Part shown: in pieces, positions 12,565 to 16,915 of the stretch
Position numbering within the stretch: position 1 is the stretch's first letter
Layout of the letters: each line of letters starts with the position of its first letter
Position numbers and translations under genes: made by a program
The notes under the pieces: model-generated
What the model was told of the DNA's origin: nothing
Database searches by the model: none
Seen by the model: the letters and a program-made list of their open reading frames with translations, nothing else
Source: Nitriliruptoraceae bacterium
GTDB taxonomy: Bacteria; Actinomycetota; Nitriliruptoria; Nitriliruptorales; Nitriliruptoraceae
Assembly: GCA_007120565.1 (NCBI GenBank)
Contig: SKNK01000038.1
Span: 1 to 16,915, forward strand
DNA: 16,915 nt
Direction: 5' to 3'

Positions 12565-14858
12565 TGGTCCTCCTCCCTCGTGCGTTGCAGCGGCAGCACC
12601 ACACGGAACCTCGCTCCCGGCTCGGCGGACCACAGCGTCAGGTGTCCGCCGTGAGCTTCGACGAACCCCCGACAGATGGCGAGTCCGAGGCCGAACCCTC
12701 CCGCTTGACGGGTCAGCCCCTCGTCGCCGCGGACGAAGCTATCGAACACCCGGTCCTTGAGTTCCTCGGGGATGCCGGGACCGTGGTCACGAACGGTCAG
12801 GATGAAGGCGTCGTCCACGACGTCCGCGGAGACCTCGACCGGGCTGTCAGGTGGGGAGAACTTCAGAGCATTGTCGATGAGGTTGCGGGCAACGATCTCG
12901 ATACGGGCCCGGTCGATGTCGACGGCGGGAAGGTCGCGCGGACACCTCACGTCGATCCGGTCCTGCCCCTGTGGTGGCAAGGTCTCGCTGATGCGGTCGA
13001 GTAGTCCACGAGGCAGGACCGGCTCACGGGTGAGGGTCACCATCCCTGCTTCGATGCGCGAGACGTCCAACACGTCGCTGACGAGTTGCACCAGCCGGTC
13101 GGTTTCGTCCTTGATGGTGGTCAGGAACTCGAGTTGGTCCCCCGCTTCCCAGTGAACGTCATCGGCCAAGAGGGTGGAGACGTAGCCGGTGATGTTGGCG
13201 AGTGGTGCGCGCAGTTCGTGGGAGACGGTGGCGAGCAGTGCGGACTTCATGCGCTCCACCGCCCGGTCCTCGGTCACGTCCTGCCACAACTGGCCTTGAC
13301 CGAGAGGCGCGCCGTGTTCGTCGGTGACCGTGAACCTGCGCAGACTGATCTCGCGGTAATCGCGTCCCTGGCCCCGCGAGATGACGACCGGCGCGGTCGA
13401 ACGTTCCTCGTCGTCCGATGGTTCGAGACGCTGCCCCAGTCGGTGCAGGACCTCGTCGGCCCGTGCTCCGGTCAACTCGCTCGGATCGAGCCCCAACAGG
13501 TCCGCCGCAGCCGGGTTGTGGTACGCGATGGTGCCGTCGGGGTCGGCCAGGATCAACCCGTCGTCCAGACTCTCGACGATCGCTTCGAGGCGCCTGGTCT
13601 GTTCCTGCAGCCGTTCGTCGATCCGGGCGTACAGAGAGGCGTTCTCCATCGCCATCGAGGCGAATCCGACGAAGCTGGAGGCGAGTTCCAGTTCCGAGTA
13701 GCTGTAGCGGTAGGGCTCACGCTTGTAGACGAGCAGGACCGCTGGCGGGGCGACACTGGTGACCAAGGGGATCGCAAGCAGCGACCGGAATCCGGCACGG
13801 CCCGCCCGTGACCGCAGTCGTGCGTAGGACCGATCGTTCAGCATGTCCGAGATCTGGACCGGCTGCCCCGCCCGTAGCGCACGCATCGCCGGGGAGTCGG
13901 GGGTGGTCGGCGCGACCCGCAGTTCGCTCACGAACTCCTCCGAGAGTCCGAGGCTCGCGCGGATCACGAACAGGTTCGCGCGGGTATCGAGGTGGAGGAC
14001 GGCACAGTGCTCCGTGTCGAACAGGCGACGCATCTGGAGCAGGATGTTGTTGAAGACCTCATCGGGTTCCAGCGAGCCGGCAACACTGCGGCTGGTCTCC
14101 AGCAAGGTGGACAGCTGCAGGACGTTCCGGGCGATGTCGTCGTCGACGGCCAGCAGGCTGTTGGAGAGGCGCCCAACCTGGTCGCTGCGACGCCCGAGGT
14201 CGCCCAGCCGTTCGCGTTCCGCTGGTCGTAGGCGGCCGCGCCATCGAAGGTCCTCGCTGGCTTCGATCGTGCGATCAAGCGGGTCGAGGAAGCCGCGGCG
14301 GCTGGCTGCCCACAGCGCGGCGAACAGGACGACGATCCCACCACCACCGCCGAGGAAGCCGCGAAGCACCACATCGGAGATGACCGCACCGTCGTCGCTT
14401 GGGCGTTGGATCAGGATCCGCCCACCGTCGTCGGTCGGCGCGGTGACGTGGCTCCACTGGCGTCCGTCCGGGTCTCGGGTCTGGAAGGTGTCACGCACCT
14501 TCGATGTACGCACGACCAGTCCGGTCCAGCGACGCCACAGGGGACCATCCTCGCCGGTGCCGAGGTCGGAGGGGATGGCTCGATCATCCGGCGTCAACAG
14601 GGCGACGATGCCGTGGTCGCCGAGGCGTGCGACCGCTGCCGATCGGTCGTCGGTAGGGAGGCCGTCGACGATCTCGGCGATCGCTTCAGCCGCAGCGAGG
14701 TCCCTTGTCAGGAGCTGCTGTCCCGCTTGCCGGACGCTCCAGACCGAGATCATGATGACGGCGAAGACCAGCAGGACCGAGCCCGCAACCGTCGCTCGTC
14801 GCAGGTTCTGCGCGGGATCGTGTCGCGTGGGGGGCGGTGTCGTCTGCAACGAGGTCAT
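12561..14858 (-). CDS. Membrane sensor histidine kinase with GAF and PAS domains
   Basis: A 765-residue sensor kinase. Order: short cytoplasmic N-terminus, membrane helix about 24-44, extracytoplasmic domain 45-164, second helix about 165-186, linker, GAF domain about 250-405 (TLLETSRSVAGSLEPDEVFN to MAMENASLYARIDERL), PAS domain about 421-535 (LDDGLILADPDGTIAYHNPA), HisKA with H-box ATVSHELRAPLANITGY and phospho-acceptor His547, then HATPase with N-box NLIDNALKFSP (Asn659/Asn663), G1 DHGPGIP (691-697) and G2 GFGLGLAI. All catalytic motifs are complete. It can therefore combine a periplasmic signal with cytoplasmic ligand or redox sensing. ATG 14858 has no clear ribosome-binding site. It is first in the kinase-regulator-LivH-LivM-LivF string, ends four bases inside the regulator gene, and is divergent from a TAXI binding protein. 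The signal is unknown. Confidence 0.95.
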   Translation of the reverse strand: MTSLQTTPPPTRHDPAQNLRRATVAGSVLLVFAVIMISVWSVRQAGQQLLTRDLAAAEAIAEIVDGLPTDDRSAAVARLGDHGIVALLTPDDRAIPSDLGTGEDGPLWRRWTGLVVRTSKVRDTFQTRDPDGRQWSHVTAPTDDGGRILIQRPSDDGAVISDVVLRGFLGGGGGIVVLFAALWAASRRGFLDPLDRTIEASEDLRWRGRLRPAERERLGDLGRRSDQVGRLSNSLLAVDDDIARNVLQLSTLLETSRSVAGSLEPDEVFNNILLQMRRLFDTEHCAVLHLDTRANLFVIRASLGLSEEFVSELRVAPTTPDSPAMRALRAGQPVQISDMLNDRSYARLRSRAGRAGFRSLLAIPLVTSVAPPAVLLVYKREPYRYSYSELELASSFVGFASMAMENASLYARIDERLQEQTRRLEAIVESLDDGLILADPDGTIAYHNPAAADLLGLDPSELTGARADEVLHRLGQRLEPSDDEERSTAPVVISRGQGRDYREISLRRFTVTDEHGAPLGQGQLWQDVTEDRAVERMKSALLATVSHELRAPLANITGYVSTLLADDVHWEAGDQLEFLTTIKDETDRLVQLVSDVLDVSRIEAGMVTLTREPVLPRGLLDRISETLPPQGQDRIDVRCPRDLPAVDIDRARIEIVARNLIDNALKFSPPDSPVEVSADVVDDAFILTVRDHGPGIPEELKDRVFDSFVRGDEGLTRQAGGFGLGLAICRGFVEAHGGHLTLWSAEPGARFRVVLPLQRTREEDQ

Positions 14859-15110
14859 GGTGCCGCAGTATGCGCGTGGCGGCGTGCGGCGGCGAGCCCC
14901 CGAACCACCTTCGAGGTGTGCTGCAACGTCTCGTTTACAACCTCATGCACGGTTCATCAACGTTCGTTGAGGATCGGGCCGGCGAGATGAGTATCGCGCA
15001 GACTTCGTCATGACCGCTGCGAGAAGTGGTCGCGGGAAGCGAGGGAGCGCCTTGCGATGCTGGTCGCTGCACCTCGCGTGCCCGCAGGATGTCGACACTG
15101 GGAGAGCGTG
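14859..15110. promoter_or_regulatory. Divergent control region between sensor kinase and TAXI-TRAP cluster
   Basis: This 252-base gap must drive both operons. A perfect inverted repeat TCAACG-TT-CGTTGA lies at 14957-14970. On the minus strand TTGATG (14960-14955), a 17-base spacer and TAAACG (14937-14932) make a weak promoter for the kinase whose -35 box overlaps the dyad. On the plus strand TTGAGG (14967-14972) and TATCGC (14992-14997) are spaced 19 bases, slightly too far. The dyad is a reasonable site for the operon's own response regulator. No RNA gene or coding signal is apparent in the rest of the gap. Confidence 0.4.
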
Positions 15111-16235
15111 ATGAAGCTTCGCAGAAGAGGATCCATCCGACGAGCGCTGGTCGCGGTCGTCGCGCTGGCCCTCGTCCTCGTCGCCTGCGGCGACGGTGAA
15201 GATGAGGCAGTGCCGGAGACCGGCGACGCAACCGAAGAGGCTGAGGCCGTGGAGGAGGCCGAAGCCGCAGAGGAGGCCGAAGCACCTGCGGAGGACGACG
15301 AAGCGGCGGGCGATCCTCCGCCCGACGTGTTCCTCTCCCTGGCTACGGGCGGGACCGGTGGTGCGTACTACCCCTACGGCGGCGCGCTGGCCAGCCTGCT
15401 GAGTCGTGAGATCGGCCATGTGACCGCTTCCGCGGAAGCGACCGGTGCATCGGTGGAGAACCTCCGACTGCTCGAACAGGGCAACATCGATCTCGCGCAC
15501 GTTCAGGCTGACGCGATCTTCCAGGCCTACAACGGCACCGGGCCCTTCGACGGCGAGCCCGTCGAGGTCCGAACGATCATCGCGAAGTACCCGAACTACA
15601 TGCAACTGATCGCGCTCGCGGACTCCGGGATCGAAACCTACGACGATCTTGCCGGTCAGCGAGTCTCCGTCGGTGATGCCGGAAGCGGTGTCGAGTTGAC
15701 CCTCGGCAACATCATGGAGGCGCTGGGCGACTCCTACGATGACTTCGGCGACCTGCTGCAGTTCGGCTACAACGACCAGACCTCGGCGTTCCGCAACAAC
15801 CAGATCGATGTGGGCAACTACCAAGGGGCTCTCGGTCTGGCGGCGATCACCGATCTGTCGTCGACCAGCGACATCACGATCCTGTCGTTCTCGGATGAGC
15901 AGATCGACGCCATCATCGAGGAGCTTCCCTACCACGGGCCGGGAACCATCGAGGCTGGCACCTACCCGGGTGTCGACTCGGACGTTCAGGTGCCGTCGCT
16001 GTGGAACTTCGTTGCCGTGAGCGCGGACATGGACCGTGAGTTGGTCTACGAGATCACCCGCGTGGCCTACGAGAACCAGGATGACCTCATCTCTGGGCAC
16101 CCGGAGGCAGAGAACACCACGCTGGACAACGTTGCTCTCGGCGTCGTCCCGTACCACCCAGGCGCGATCGACTACTTCCTCGAACAGGGTGTCGACCTGC
16201 CTGAACACCTCTACCCCGACGAGTGGGACGGCTGA
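15111..16235 (+). CDS. TAXI-family TRAP transporter solute-binding lipoprotein
   Basis: Extracytoplasmic receptor of a TRAP transporter (TAXI class), 374 residues. A basic, hydrophobic signal ends in the lipobox LVAC with Cys26, so it should be lipid-anchored. Residues 27-72 are a Glu/Asp/Ala-rich tether. The TAXI fold follows: SLATGGTGGAYYPYGGALASLL (start of domain), SVENLRLLEQGNIDLAHVQAD, LIALADSGIETYDDLAGQRVSVGDAGSGVELT, and the C-terminal YPGVDSDVQVPSLWNFVAVS and YHPGAIDYFLEQG. The start ATG at 15111 follows GGGAGAG; the frame is open to 15057 but the extra residues would precede the signal peptide. DUF1850 and probable permease genes follow directly. Known TAXI receptors bind dicarboxylates or glutamate-like acids; the ligand here is not known. 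It is divergent from a two-component system that may control it. Confidence 0.95.
   Translation: MKLRRRGSIRRALVAVVALALVLVACGDGEDEAVPETGDATEEAEAVEEAEAAEEAEAPAEDDEAAGDPPPDVFLSLATGGTGGAYYPYGGALASLLSREIGHVTASAEATGASVENLRLLEQGNIDLAHVQADAIFQAYNGTGPFDGEPVEVRTIIAKYPNYMQLIALADSGIETYDDLAGQRVSVGDAGSGVELTLGNIMEALGDSYDDFGDLLQFGYNDQTSAFRNNQIDVGNYQGALGLAAITDLSSTSDITILSFSDEQIDAIIEELPYHGPGTIEAGTYPGVDSDVQVPSLWNFVAVSADMDRELVYEITRVAYENQDDLISGHPEAENTTLDNVALGVVPYHPGAIDYFLEQGVDLPEHLYPDEWDG
15252..15283 (+). repeat. Tandem repeat, 18-base period, in the lipoprotein tether
   Basis: GAGGAGGCCGAAGC occurs at 15252-15265 and again at 15270-15283, giving two six-residue units (EEAEAA, EEAEAP) with a degenerate third before them. 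It encodes part of the acidic linker of the TAXI lipoprotein and may vary in copy number by slippage. Confidence 0.7.
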
Positions 16236-16240
16236 CGAAC

Positions 16241-16882
16241 GTGCCGGCACGACGACCATCGACCCCTGCGGATGGGGGCGGGGCGCAGCCACCAGCCCCG
16301 TCCCGTCGCAGGGCGATGGCCGTCGTGCTCGGCGCGCTCCTGGTGGCGTGGTTGCTCCTCGAACTCCTGCGGCCGTTCTCCGTGCTACAGGTGCGGGTAC
16401 TCGATGACGCCGGGCAGAGCAGCACCGCGCTCGTGCTGCCGGCTGCCGAGGGATTCGAGGTGCGGTACACGCACTCGTACAACCACTTCACGGTGCGCGA
16501 GTTCTTCGAGCGAGATACCGACCACGCCGGTGTGGTCGTGGTCGACCAGTACGTCAACGGCGAGGGAGCAGGGATCGCCGAGGTCGCCGACGAGACGAGG
16601 TTCGTGTCGGTCGGAGACGGGTGGTCGCGGCTCGAGGGGCTCGAACGTTCCCTCGATGGCCCGCTGCGCTTCCGAATCGGCCACGTTGCCGATCACCACC
16701 TGATCAACCGATGTCGCGATGTCGCGCTCACCGACATCGGTGAGCCGATGGCTGCGGCAGAGATCGGGTGGTCCTCGGCTGGACCGGCTACCTACCTCCG
16801 CGCCCACCTTGCCGACGGTCGTGCTCGCCCGGCCGGGACCAGCTGTGCACCACCCGCTACCTCGACATCCGCAGGGAGGTAA
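16241..16882 (+). CDS. DUF1850 protein of TAXI-TRAP cluster
   Basis: A 213-residue protein of the DUF1850 family, which is found almost only beside TAXI-type TRAP transporters; its role in uptake is not established. One membrane helix lies at about 26-45 (AMAVVLGALLVAWLLLELL) after a proline-rich, basic N-terminus, and the domain core is GFEVRYTHSYNHFTVREFFE (71-90; the family hallmark is RYTHS...V.E.F). The domain continues to RDVALTDIGEP. Start chosen: GTG 16241, five bases after the lipoprotein stop; GTG 16223 overlaps that gene and has no ribosome-binding site, and ATG 16316 would keep the helix but remove the basic N-terminus. The last 35-40 codons have a poorer G/C third-position bias than another frame of the same DNA, so the true C-terminus may differ. 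Translation is likely coupled with its neighbours. Confidence 0.82.
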   Translation: MPARRPSTPADGGGAQPPAPSRRRAMAVVLGALLVAWLLLELLRPFSVLQVRVLDDAGQSSTALVLPAAEGFEVRYTHSYNHFTVREFFERDTDHAGVVVVDQYVNGEGAGIAEVADETRFVSVGDGWSRLEGLERSLDGPLRFRIGHVADHHLINRCRDVALTDIGEPMAAAEIGWSSAGPATYLRAHLADGRARPAGTSCAPPATSTSAGR

Positions 16883-16887
16883 CCGAC

Positions 16888-16915
16888 GTGACGGCGATCC
16901 CAGAGGCACCGACGA
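16888..16915 (+). CDS. Start of next gene, probably fused TRAP permease (TAXI type), partial
   Basis: Only nine codons are visible (VTAIPEAPT). GTG 16888 is preceded by GGGAGG (16874-16879) eight bases upstream and starts five bases after the DUF1850 stop. A TAXI binding protein and DUF1850 are normally followed by a fused 4TM-12TM TRAP permease gene, so this is the expected product, but nothing in the visible residues proves it. Confidence 0.45.

Noticed and set aside
1..16915. tRNA, rRNA, CRISPR array, insertion sequence or integrase
   Set aside because: I looked for cloverleaf ends, regularly spaced repeats and transposase motifs and saw none; gene order and codon use look chromosomal.

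Overview
The window comes from a high-GC bacterium whose codon use (third positions almost all G or C), GTG/TTG starts, LuxR/TrmB-like helix-turn-helix and TANNNT -10 boxes suggest an actinobacterium. An acidic-linker lipoprotein and a TAXI-type TRAP cluster would fit a marine or salt-tolerant lineage, but this is only an inference; I cannot name the genus. Every gap between genes is under 300 bases.

Region 1 (1-2754) is ordinary metabolism: a partial acyl-CoA synthetase facing a divergent alpha/beta-hydrolase, a 51-residue hydrophobic protein followed by a strong stem-loop, and a stand-alone Lrp/AsnC effector domain.

Region 2 (2703-8666) is a nucleoside/ribose module. A minus-strand gene string runs rbsK, nucleoside hydrolase, MarR regulator, DHA2 efflux pump, PIG-L deacetylase. 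The last three genes overlap by 4 and 1 bases, so they are probably translationally coupled. A second nucleoside hydrolase is transcribed the other way. The 248-base divergent gap holds a good promoter (TTGACC-17-TAGGTT), a perfect 15+3+15 dyad, a LacI-type palindrome at the expected start point, and a 13-codon leader ORF with a very strong ribosome-binding site. That ORF is in frame with the hydrolase but separated from it by one TGA. Together the two hydrolases and ribokinase would turn ribonucleosides into base plus ribose-5-phosphate.

Region 3 (8751-14858, minus strand) is the most unusual part: a single overlapping gene string of sensor kinase (GAF, PAS), OmpR-type regulator, LivH-like and LivM-like permeases and one LivF-like ATPase, followed by a helix-turn-helix gene broken into three frames. 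No LivG and no binding protein of this transporter class lies in the window. The ATPase has lost the LSGGQ signature and the Walker B glutamate, and the LivM coupling loop is atypical. The string may be a sensory or decaying ABC system rather than a normal importer.

Region 4 (15111-16915, plus strand), divergent from the kinase, is a TAXI-type TRAP uptake cluster: lipoprotein binding protein, DUF1850 protein, and the first codons of what is probably the fused TRAP permease. The shared 252-base gap carries a perfect dyad that may be the response-regulator site.
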